Assembly: GCA_016125215.1 (NCBI GenBank)
Contig: WGMF01000012.1
Span: forward strand, 62,001-126,000
Direction of reading: 5' to 3'
Origin: Phycisphaera sp.
GTDB lineage: Bacteria > Planctomycetota > Phycisphaerae > Phycisphaerales > Phycisphaeraceae
DNA: 64,000 nucleotides
How positions within the stretch are numbered: the stretch's first letter is position 1; the number at the start of each line of letters is the position of its first letter. Below are positions 34,373 through 41,939 of this stretch, piece by piece. The notes under the pieces are model-generated. The model made no database searches. It saw nothing but the letters and a program-made list of their open reading frames with translations, and was not told where the DNA came from. The translations under genes and the position numbers were made by a program.

Positions 34373-35461
34373 CTATTTCGCTTGTTGTCCCGAGTCCGAG
34401 GCAAGCCGACCCATCTCGGCCAGCACCGCCGCCTGGTCGGGCAGGATGCAGCCGTGGATGTCGGGTGAGATGTTCAACAAGAAGTTTGAGTGGCGCGCGT
34501 TCGTGGTGGCCATCAGGTCCAACCAGGACCTGGCACGCGCCTGCACCCATTGGGGGTTGATCGGCTCCTTCATTTCCGCGGCGGTCTTGAGCTTCGTGTT
34601 CCAGAACCAGCTGCCGGCCATCGTGTAGCAGGTCTCCCGCGTCTGCGTGCTGGGCCCTTCAGGGAACGCCCGCAATTCCTTGACCGCCACGTCCAGGTAC
34701 ATCTGCCCTTTCCTGCCCCAGTTCCACCAGTTGCTGCTGGCGATGATGTTCGGCCCAAGGCCTCGGAAAAACTTCTTCGCGTCCTCCGACGACATGACCC
34801 GAACGTCCAGCGAGTCGTTCCAGATGTAGAAGGCCTGCGGGTATTTCTCGACCAGCTCGGCGATCTGCTTCATCTGGAATGCGTTCTGTTCTTCGAGGGA
34901 ATGGGTCGCGGGGTCGCACTCGGGCGGCAGGACCTTGTGCTTGTTGGGGTCGCCGAAGCCGGGGTGACGCCAACCGTAGTAAAGCCCGACCTTGATGCCC
35001 CGGTCGGTGAACGACCTGACGAACTGCGCGACGATGTCCTTCTTGTAGGGACAGTCCGGGTTCATGACGTCGTAGGTGGTGTACTTGCTGTCCCACAGGC
35101 AGAACCCGCCGACGTGCTTGGTGGTGAGCACCGCGTATTTCACGCCCGCGGCCTTGGCGGCGTCGGCCCAACCGTCGGTGTCGATCGTCTCCACGCCCGG
35201 ATTGAAATCAGCCGGGCTGGGGTATCCGACCACCCACTCGACGTTCTGGTAGGTCGCCATGTTGTAGTGGATGAACATGCCGAACTTCAGGTCACTGAAC
35301 TGCGCCTGAAGCCGCTCGACCGCAATGTCGGTATCCGCATCGGGGCTTTGTTCGGAAGCTTGAGAATCAGTCGGCTGCTCACCCATCGCGTTTGCACCAG
35401 GTCCCGTGAGTATAAGCATCATCGCCAGTGCCGGGATGATCGAATTGCGTTTTTGACTCAT
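34373..35461 (-). CDS. Alpha-L-fucosidase-like protein, GH29
   Basis: About 362 residues. The start at 35461 (MSQKRNSI) is chosen because GAGGGG lies 9 bases upstream; ATG codons further up are too close to or beyond it. A signal peptide ends near GPGANA. The GH29 core is recognisable: FGMFIHYNMATYQNVEWV, AGVKYAVLTTKHVGGFCLW, VGLYYGWRHPGF and YIWNDSLDVRV. The usual KHHxGF motif is here KHVGGF, so one substrate-site histidine appears replaced. It is exported and would release fucose from glycans, if active. It lies between PEP-CTERM and GH78 genes. Confidence 0.82.
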   Translation of the reverse strand: MSQKRNSIIPALAMMLILTGPGANAMGEQPTDSQASEQSPDADTDIAVERLQAQFSDLKFGMFIHYNMATYQNVEWVVGYPSPADFNPGVETIDTDGWADAAKAAGVKYAVLTTKHVGGFCLWDSKYTTYDVMNPDCPYKKDIVAQFVRSFTDRGIKVGLYYGWRHPGFGDPNKHKVLPPECDPATHSLEEQNAFQMKQIAELVEKYPQAFYIWNDSLDVRVMSSEDAKKFFRGLGPNIIASSNWWNWGRKGQMYLDVAVKELRAFPEGPSTQTRETCYTMAGSWFWNTKLKTAAEMKEPINPQWVQARARSWLDLMATTNARHSNFLLNISPDIHGCILPDQAAVLAEMGRLASDSGQQAK

Positions 35462-35651
35462 GGTCGTCATCCCCTCGATGGAGTGATCGCAGGCATGGCG
35501 GCGTTGCGTCACCCGGCACTTCCGCAACGCCAGACTCGGGGCATCAGGGTAGGCGATGGTACATCAAATCGATGCTTCGCTACGTGAGCACAAAGAGATC
35601 GGCCGAGCGAGCTGCGTTTCCCATGAGCCGCGACGCAGGAGGCCTTTCACT

Positions 35652-36533
35652 TCAGCGGCGACGGCGTGGAAAGAGCATGAACCCGCCCACACCCAGCAGC
35701 GCCACAGACGCCGGTTCGGGGACGACTAGGCTGACGGTGAATGTGCCGTTGAAGTTGTCGGTCGCCACCAGACCGTTGCCTGTGTTATCGACGAAGCTGC
35801 TTCCAAGCTGGGCGTTGACCGCTGCGAGATCGACAAAGTCGGCGCCGAACTTCGCTGTAAACGCTGAGCCCAACGCATCGAAAGATACGGTGTACTGCGC
35901 CTGATACGTTCCGGTGGACAAACCCGTCACGGTGCCATTGACGTTGTAATCACCGCCGTTGAGCGCGATCTTGACTAAATAGTTGTAGTTGGCGTAGGCC
36001 AGGTTGGTGGCCTGATTGACCGTTCCGTCGGCGTTCACCTTGATCACAACGCCGTTGGTCGAAGTGTTCAGGTAGCGGTTGATTTGACTCCAGCCGAGGT
36101 TGACCGAGGCGGCGGTCGTCAGGTCGCCGTCACCAACCTCGAGGTCGATCGCGTTATCGCCGGCCATCCACCAGGCGGCATTCAGGTTGCCGTAATTGAT
36201 CGTGCCGTTCTTAACGTATGTGGCCGGTGACAGGTTCCAGCCGGGCGGGAACCAGTCGTTGCTATTGGACAGCGTGGCGGTGGGCATGAGACCACCCGAA
36301 GCGGTTTCAGAGTCGAAAACCACAATGGCCCCGAGACTATTGACGGAGTAGGACGTATTGGTAGGCGATCCACCGTCACTTGTGTTCGGCACCAGCCCAC
36401 CGGACCAGTTGCCCGCGTCGTACCAGTTGCTGCCGGCACCGGCACCGCCGGTCCATGTATAGGTGGCGGCGTATGTTGATCCACTGGCAAGGACGAGTGC
36501 GAGTATTGCTGCGACGCTGGGGGTACGAAGCAT
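35652..36533 (-). CDS. PEP-CTERM sorting-domain exported protein
   Basis: About 293 residues. The ATG at 36533 has AGGAGA 6 bases upstream. A signal peptide (LALVLASGSTYA) is followed by TYTWTGGAGAGSNWYDAGNWSGG-type beta-strands (key residues W, G, N), common in autotransporter-like and planctomycete exported proteins. The C-terminus is VPEPAS, a hydrophobic helix and PRRRR. It is the first gene of a probable operon with GH29 and GH78. A perfect inverted repeat sits about 160 bases upstream. Confidence 0.88.
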   Translation of the reverse strand: MLRTPSVAAILALVLASGSTYAATYTWTGGAGAGSNWYDAGNWSGGLVPNTSDGGSPTNTSYSVNSLGAIVVFDSETASGGLMPTATLSNSNDWFPPGWNLSPATYVKNGTINYGNLNAAWWMAGDNAIDLEVGDGDLTTAASVNLGWSQINRYLNTSTNGVVIKVNADGTVNQATNLAYANYNYLVKIALNGGDYNVNGTVTGLSTGTYQAQYTVSFDALGSAFTAKFGADFVDLAAVNAQLGSSFVDNTGNGLVATDNFNGTFTVSLVVPEPASVALLGVGGFMLFPRRRR

Positions 36534-37239
36534 AATGTTTCTCCTGCGAATGGGTGGCACAGACGTGGGAAATCGGGGTGCAGAAACAACCGCTGGACGC
36601 ATTCAATAGATGACTGATGTCACAATAAGTGGCCCAGATGTTCTGATTGACAAGAGATGAACCCAAAACCAAGTGCTATTCTGACACAGGCATTGAGTAA
36701 GTCAATGCGCATTTTGCGTTTTCAAGATGTGTATTTTGCGCATCGCTGCCCCGAGCTATTCTCAGAAGCATGCGGTCCTGGGAGCCGGTCGGGGCTGACG
36801 ACGGGTAGCCTACCTGTCTGTGTCAGGTAAAACGGGCTACGCGCCAGCCGGGTCTCGCACACCCGAGGAGCACGGGCTTCAAGACGCCCATCCCATCCCC
36901 GCCGCATGTGGCAGCCGTCATTGACAACATCGTGCAGGTCTTTATGCCGGGAAGTTTTCCAACTAATCAATTGTGAATTCTGTAGAGGACCTCGACAGTA
37001 TCCCGAGCCATAGCATCGCCGACCAGGCAATTGGACCCGCCGTGGGTGTGCCGGTGGATGGCCTGATGATGGTTGCCTAACTTTTCCCGCGCACGATGGA
37101 GGTCTCACGTTCCCGTGGTGGCCACGCGGCCCTTGAACCCGGGCCGCTGCAATAAACGAACAAGGTCGGGTGTTTAACACAAGGCTGTCGCAAACCAGGA
37201 CCGCGAAAGTCTGACCGTTCCCCCCCGGAGCATTTAAGC
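36534..37239. other. Long intergenic region with hairpins, no supported gene
   Basis: 706 bases between divergent PEP-CTERM and heparinase-like genes. The first 190 bases are AT-rich control sequence for the PEP-CTERM gene. Hairpins are visible at 36806-36841 (GTAGCC-TACCTG paired with CAGGTA and GGGCTAC) and 37126-37147 (GCGGCCC, loop of 8, GGGCCGC). A 200-codon frame on the minus strand across this region has no start signal and no recognisable family. It might hold an RNA or a decayed gene. Confidence 0.5.
36690..36708. promoter_or_regulatory. Operator-like inverted repeat upstream of PEP-CTERM gene
   Basis: Perfect 7-base arms GCATTGA and TCAATGC separated by GTAAG. On the minus strand it contains TTGACT, a possible -35 element, with CAGAAT 16 bases on as -10. 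A repressor bound here would block that promoter. A closely similar repeat precedes the PEP-CTERM gene at 41051. Confidence 0.5.
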
Positions 37240-39390
37240 ATGATACGTAGGGATATCGACCTGAACCCGCTGCGGTTGGCCGCGGCGGTGGTTGTGGCCA
37301 CGGCGAGCCTGTTTTCGCCCGCACACGCTCAAACGGATGATCACGCCGACTTGCCCGCGCCCAACTGGGTCACCCCCCGGTCATTCGACAAGCCCGCGCC
37401 TCACCCCCGTCTGTATGTCTCAGCCTCGCAACTGCAGCGCGCGGTCAAGGGGCGTGGCAAGGAGTACGCCCAGGCCTGCGACCAGATCGAAAGTGCGGCG
37501 CAGACCGGGCTGCGTGAAGCTGACAACCCGATGCCCGATCAGAACTTCATGGGTCGGCAGATCCTCATCGTCGGTCGGCTCAGCGCCATGGCACTGCAGT
37601 ACCACCGTACAGGCGACAAGCGGTACATCGAAGCGTCGGTCAAAACCATCGAGAACATGAGGGAATGGTTCGAGCCCGTTGAACTCTGGCAACTGTGGCA
37701 CGGCGGGTACGCCACCGGCATCGCCATCAACTACGACCTGCTCTACAACGACATGTCGCCGACCCAGCGCAAGCGCGTCGTGGACTTTGCACGTGAGTAT
37801 GTGATCCGCCCGTTCCTGCAGCGCACCGGGCGCGGCCACAACATGCGGGAGCACGGCGAGTCCGGCAGCTGGTGGCAGGGCATCATCTCCAACTGGAACC
37901 CGGTGTGCAACAGCGGCGCGGGCCTGCTGGCGCTGGCGATGTACGATGACCTCGACGAGGCACAGACCGTGGTCGACCGCGTCAACGCCTCGTTCGATCC
38001 CATCATCGAATACCTCCAGACAACCGAGGGCGGCTGGGTCGAAGGCCTGGGCTACTGGAACTGGACGATCCACTACATGTCGCTGTTTTACATCAGCTAC
38101 GAACACACCACCGGGACACAGCACGCAGGCTTCCGCTCGCCGGGCTTCCGCAAGACGCTGACCTTCGTGAGTTATTTCGTGCCCTACGACGAGGCGTGCG
38201 GCTTCGGCGACAACCAGCACGGCAACATCAGCATGTCACTCTTTGCCGCGGCCGAGCAGATCGGCGACACCGAGGCGCAGCGGACACTGCAGTTCTACTG
38301 GCGGCGCTACCACAAGGTGCAAGAACAGAAACAAGCCATCCGGGACAAGCGTGCGAATCGCGTCGGACCAAAGCCGGAGCAATCCCACGACGATAAAGAC
38401 AAGCCCTTCAACATCGGCTACGACACCGCCAACTTTGTGCTGATCTTCCCGGATTCGATCATCGATGATAAGCCCGCCCCCACGACGAAGAACCTGTCGT
38501 ACATCTACCCGAAGCAGGGATGGGGCGTCCTCGCGGACAAGTGGCCCGAGCCGAATATCTACGTCGCTTACCGGGCCGGACAACTCGGCGGCGCCCACAC
38601 CCAGGACGACCTGCTCACGTGGCACGGCGTCGTCGGCAACGAGGTCATGGTCAAGAACATCTACTCGGGCCACGTAAGCCAGAACTCATTCGCAGGCAGG
38701 CGCAGCGAGCTTTTTGAGACGGGCAGCCAATCCAAGAACTCTTTGTTCGTCGGCGGGCTGGGCCCGACGGGCAACCGCAACGGGCCCGCAAGCGCCCGCA
38801 CGACCGAGTACCTCCTCCCGACCGGCCCCATGGCGCTGCTCGAAGCCACAAGGGCCATGGACACCACACGCAATCGACCGAGATACGTGGCCAGGGCGTT
38901 CCTCATCGTCCGCGACAAGGGCCTGCTCGTGCTCGACCGCGTCGTCTCGCCAAGTGGCGGTGGCCAGCCCGTGGAGGTCCGTACTTACACCCCAAGACAG
39001 GCGGCCTTCGGCGAATCTGATGTCCTGCTCAAAGGCGATTTCCAGACCGCACGCATGACCTTTGCCTCCAACGTGCCCTCCACTCTCAGCCGACACACCG
39101 CTTTGATGACCTTCCCCACTCCCGATCCACCAACCATGATGCGATGGCAAACCAACCGGTCCGAAGCATCGACCGTCATGGCGTCGCTGCTGTCGTCCGG
39201 CCCGGACCCGGTGGGTTTGTCGGTTGAAATCGAAAAGGTCAAATCCCCCGACTCCGACAAGATGCAAGACGGCCCGATCACCGTCACCATGAAAAGCAAA
39301 GACTGGCAGGAAACCATCAGACTCACGGACCGCCTCGAACCGATCACCGCAGAAGAACCTGCCCAGGAAAATATCCTCCAGGCTGATTGA
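37240..39390 (+). CDS. Exported heparinase II/III-like polysaccharide lyase
   Basis: 716 residues. A signal peptide (AAAVVVATASLFSPAHA) is followed by an (alpha/alpha)-toroid of about 350 residues with WHGGYATGIAINYDLLYN, SNWNPVCNSGAGLLALAM and EGGWVEGLGYWNWTIHYM, the last carrying the aromatic block of the heparinase II/III active site. The second half is an anti-parallel beta-sandwich typical of this superfamily. Members cleave uronate-containing glycans by beta-elimination; the exact substrate is unknown. GGAG lies 10 bases before the ATG. It stands alone on the plus strand, convergent with the next PEP-CTERM gene. Confidence 0.8.
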   Translation: MIRRDIDLNPLRLAAAVVVATASLFSPAHAQTDDHADLPAPNWVTPRSFDKPAPHPRLYVSASQLQRAVKGRGKEYAQACDQIESAAQTGLREADNPMPDQNFMGRQILIVGRLSAMALQYHRTGDKRYIEASVKTIENMREWFEPVELWQLWHGGYATGIAINYDLLYNDMSPTQRKRVVDFAREYVIRPFLQRTGRGHNMREHGESGSWWQGIISNWNPVCNSGAGLLALAMYDDLDEAQTVVDRVNASFDPIIEYLQTTEGGWVEGLGYWNWTIHYMSLFYISYEHTTGTQHAGFRSPGFRKTLTFVSYFVPYDEACGFGDNQHGNISMSLFAAAEQIGDTEAQRTLQFYWRRYHKVQEQKQAIRDKRANRVGPKPEQSHDDKDKPFNIGYDTANFVLIFPDSIIDDKPAPTTKNLSYIYPKQGWGVLADKWPEPNIYVAYRAGQLGGAHTQDDLLTWHGVVGNEVMVKNIYSGHVSQNSFAGRRSELFETGSQSKNSLFVGGLGPTGNRNGPASARTTEYLLPTGPMALLEATRAMDTTRNRPRYVARAFLIVRDKGLLVLDRVVSPSGGGQPVEVRTYTPRQAAFGESDVLLKGDFQTARMTFASNVPSTLSRHTALMTFPTPDPPTMMRWQTNRSEASTVMASLLSSGPDPVGLSVEIEKVKSPDSDKMQDGPITVTMKSKDWQETIRLTDRLEPITAEEPAQENILQAD

Positions 39391-39411
39391 GAAAACGATA
39401 TGTGAAGGTTT

Positions 39412-39462
39412 CTGACACCTTTACTTTGCTGACACCATTACTTTGCCGACACCTTTGCCCAC
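39412..39462. repeat. Three 17-base CTGACACC tandem units
   Basis: CTGACACCTTTACTTTG, CTGACACCATTACTTTG and a third, degenerate CCGACACC unit start at 39412, 39429 and 39446. They lie right after the lyase stop. The minus-strand reading GGTGTCAGCAAAGTAA resembles short repeats found near REP-associated tyrosine transposases; no transposase is present. Confidence 0.6.
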
Positions 39463-39530
39463 CTTGACCTCCTCAGGGGCTTGGGGGTAAGGGGCCAAAG
39501 CGGCAGCCGCGACGCAGCAGACCGGTGCAC

Positions 39531-41051
39531 TCAGCGCAGTCGCCGCAGTGATAAGACCAGTCCGCCCATTGCCAGCAGGGCGAAGCTCATCGGCTCTGGG
39601 ATCTGAATCTCGGTGATCTGGATCGACCACTGGTTGTCGGCCGAGACGAATTCCTGGAAGGTCCAGAACGTCTTGCCGCTCGGATCGGCCGGGTCGAGCA
39701 CGGTCGACGAGTAGTCACCCCAGCGGTTGCGACCGCCGCTGTCGAGCACCTGATAGTCATCGATGCCGGCTTTGAGCAGGATCGGGTCGGAGAAGCTGGT
39801 GATGCCCGCGGTGGTCTTGCCGACGACCGCGTAGGTGCTGATGAACGTGTTTGGGTCGCCGCCTGAGAAGCCGATGACCACGTCGCCATCATCGTTCACC
39901 GAGATCGAGGGGTAGTTGTATTCCATCGATATGTCATCGATGGTGCCGGTCTGGAGGACCGCGTTGGTGACCGCGTCGATCTGGAACCACTCAATCGCGG
40001 CGCGGCCGCCGATGTCCACGCCCCGGGTACCCCAGAGGGTGGGATTGGTGTCGCCGGTGATGTGCTGTTGGACGACGTTGCCGGAGAAGCGTGTGTCGCC
40101 GGCGTCGATATCATTCTTGGTACCGGGCTGGTCGATGTCCGGCGGACTGCTACGGCTAGTCACGCTGATGAACCCGCTGCCAGTCGAAAGGGTCGGTGCG
40201 ACCGCGGTGCCGGTGAACGACGAGATTTTCAGGTTGGTGCTGTTGAACGATGAGAGGGTCTTCAGGGAGCCGGAGTTGTAGTCCAGGTCCACGATCGGCT
40301 GGGCACCGAACCCGGTATTGTTTGGGTTGACATCTTCGAACTTGGTGATGGTTGGCGTGCCCGCGATCAGGCCGGCTTTGTCGATCGCGACGAAGCCGGT
40401 GTTCGAGCTGCCGGCGCTGATGGCAAACATGTTCGCTGACAGAACCAGTCGATCGCCGTTGATGCCGAGCATGGGGAAGTCAGCCCAGTCGGAGTTGTCG
40501 GCATCGGTGTCGATCTTGTAGCCGGTCCACGCGGAGGTTGGGTCGCTGGAGCTGGACACGGCAAGCAGGTAGTTGTTTGCTCCGCCGGCGTTGTCCACGG
40601 CCGCGGCGAACCAGCGACTGCTCGACGGGTCGTAAACGATGCGCGGGTCGAATGCGAAAGACCCGCTGTGCGGCGCGCCGGCGTTAGAGAAAAAGGTGTT
40701 GAGCGAACGACCGCTGAGGAACGTGCCGTCTTTCTGGTAATAGGCCACGCGGCCGTTGATGATTTCTACGATATGGTTGGGACCCACCGCGCCCATGGTG
40801 TCGGGCGGGATAAATCCGCTTTGGGGCCGACTGGACCCGGTGAAGTTGGTGCCGATGACGACCGTCCCAACGCTCGTGACGACCGGTCCGTTCGATCCGC
40901 CGATAGTGCCGTCAAGGTACTGCACCTCGGGCGTGGGGTTTGTGACTTCAGGGTCCAAGGCACCAAAGACGGGCCCGGCCAAGATGACGGCCAGGGGAAG
41001 TACGGCGAATTTCAGCACAACGGCTGCACGTCGGGGGGACAACGGCATCAT
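39531..41051 (-). CDS. Large PEP-CTERM exported protein
   Basis: 506 residues. The ATG at 41051 has GGAGG 6 bases upstream; a second ATG follows directly. The signal peptide is FAVLPLAVILAGPVFGA. The middle has repeated beta-propeller-like patterns (PPDTMGAVGPNHIVEIINGRVAYYQ in part; DPSSSRWFAAAVDN; VVIGFSGGDP). The C-terminus is IPEPMS, a hydrophobic helix, then LRRLR. It is a surface or matrix protein without a known activity. It has two inverted repeats upstream (41257-41291). Confidence 0.85.
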   Translation of the reverse strand: MMPLSPRRAAVVLKFAVLPLAVILAGPVFGALDPEVTNPTPEVQYLDGTIGGSNGPVVTSVGTVVIGTNFTGSSRPQSGFIPPDTMGAVGPNHIVEIINGRVAYYQKDGTFLSGRSLNTFFSNAGAPHSGSFAFDPRIVYDPSSSRWFAAAVDNAGGANNYLLAVSSSSDPTSAWTGYKIDTDADNSDWADFPMLGINGDRLVLSANMFAISAGSSNTGFVAIDKAGLIAGTPTITKFEDVNPNNTGFGAQPIVDLDYNSGSLKTLSSFNSTNLKISSFTGTAVAPTLSTGSGFISVTSRSSPPDIDQPGTKNDIDAGDTRFSGNVVQQHITGDTNPTLWGTRGVDIGGRAAIEWFQIDAVTNAVLQTGTIDDISMEYNYPSISVNDDGDVVIGFSGGDPNTFISTYAVVGKTTAGITSFSDPILLKAGIDDYQVLDSGGRNRWGDYSSTVLDPADPSGKTFWTFQEFVSADNQWSIQITEIQIPEPMSFALLAMGGLVLSLRRLR

Positions 41052-41654
41052 TCTGGGCCTCCATGAAAGTGATTAGGGCAAGCAAATACTCGAACCAATG
41101 GAACCGAACTTATCTTGCCTGCCATGCTCTCCCACGCTCCCACGACCCCCTCAGATTGCTTCACAAGGCGGTCGTCAGATTGCGTCGCTGGTTGACGGCA
41201 GTGGCACAGATCAACACCTCTCCATAAAACCAAAACAGGGCCCATAATGTACCACACTATTGAGCCAGATCAATAGTTTGATGTCTATCAAGCGGAAATT
41301 TATTTATTTAAGGCGGAATCAAATCCGGGGAGGAAAAGTGTAGGAAATGAAGCTTTGCAAGTCGGGAGACCCGGGCTTTCATACTTTCTTTTCCTATCCC
41401 AATACTCACCGTCAACAGCCGTGGGACCGCTCCGGCGTGCGATATCCCCCCGCTGGTCTTATGGGTTGGCCACGTCTTGCTCCGATGTGTTGTTCTGTAA
41501 CACAAAGCAGCAACCGCAGCGTGATACCGGGGATATCGGGTCCGCCAGCGCGCGACGAAGCCCGTGCGGAGCGATCCGCAAGTCGTCAACAAAATCCCTC
41601 AATACCAGCGCGAAAACACGCCAAAATGCGGCGCGGTGCGACGAGATGCCAGAA
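41052..41654. other. Intergenic region upstream of the PEP-CTERM gene
   Basis: 603 bases with no supported gene. The first 250 bases hold control sequence for the PEP-CTERM gene, including the two palindromes at 41257-41291. Further on, GATATCCCC (41441-41449) and GGGGATATC (41529-41537) form a perfect 9-base inverted repeat 79 bases apart. Short open frames here show no family signature and overlap the tRNA. Confidence 0.5.
41257..41291. promoter_or_regulatory. Two adjacent operator-like palindromes
   Basis: CTATTGA-N6-TCAATAG (41257-41276) is followed at once by TTGAT-N4-ATCAA (41278-41291). The first has the same ATTGA/TCAAT core as the repeat at 36690-36708. They lie about 206 bases upstream of the large PEP-CTERM gene start. 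Confidence 0.5.
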
Positions 41655-41726
41655 AGCGGGCGAAGGGACTCGAACCCTCAACATTCAGCTTGGGAAGCTG
41701 ACACTCTACCATTGAGTTACGCCCGC
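41655..41726 (-). tRNA. tRNA-Gly (anticodon CCC)
   Basis: 72 bases on the minus strand. The acceptor stem GCGGGCG pairs with CGCCCGC. The D arm is AACTCAATGGTAGAGT; the anticodon stem TCAGC/GCTGA has the loop TTCCCAA with anticodon CCC; the T arm holds GGTTCGAGTCC. CCA is not encoded. It decodes GGG glycine codons. It stands alone between the PEP-CTERM control region and the GH36 gene. Confidence 0.93.
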
Positions 41727-41939
41727 ATACGAGGCTGATACGGCATCTCTTGTATCCGAGAGTGCCTTGTGTGCAGATCATACCCCACGATACCACCCTC
41801 GTGCCAGTCAGAAGAAAACAACGGGAAACCCCGTTCAGACGCGGCGGATTCAAAGTCTCGGCTGGCTTAAGACAGTGTGTGAGAAGCTTAGAGGTGCCAC
41901 TGGCGGCTTGTCCGCCAGTGCTGTCAACGTACGGCTTCT

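Noticed and set aside
36722-37324. 200-codon minus-strand frame
   Set aside because: No ribosome-binding site, no family resemblance, and it runs into the start of the heparinase-like gene.
41308-41592. 94-codon minus-strand frame rich in Arg near the tRNA, considered as an integrase remnant
   Set aside because: No integrase catalytic pattern (R...H-x-x-R...Y) could be identified.
41355-41738. Plus-strand frames reading GRRDSNPQHSAW or EGTRTLNIQLGK
   Set aside because: These are antisense readings of tRNA-Gly; this is a well-known spurious protein pattern.
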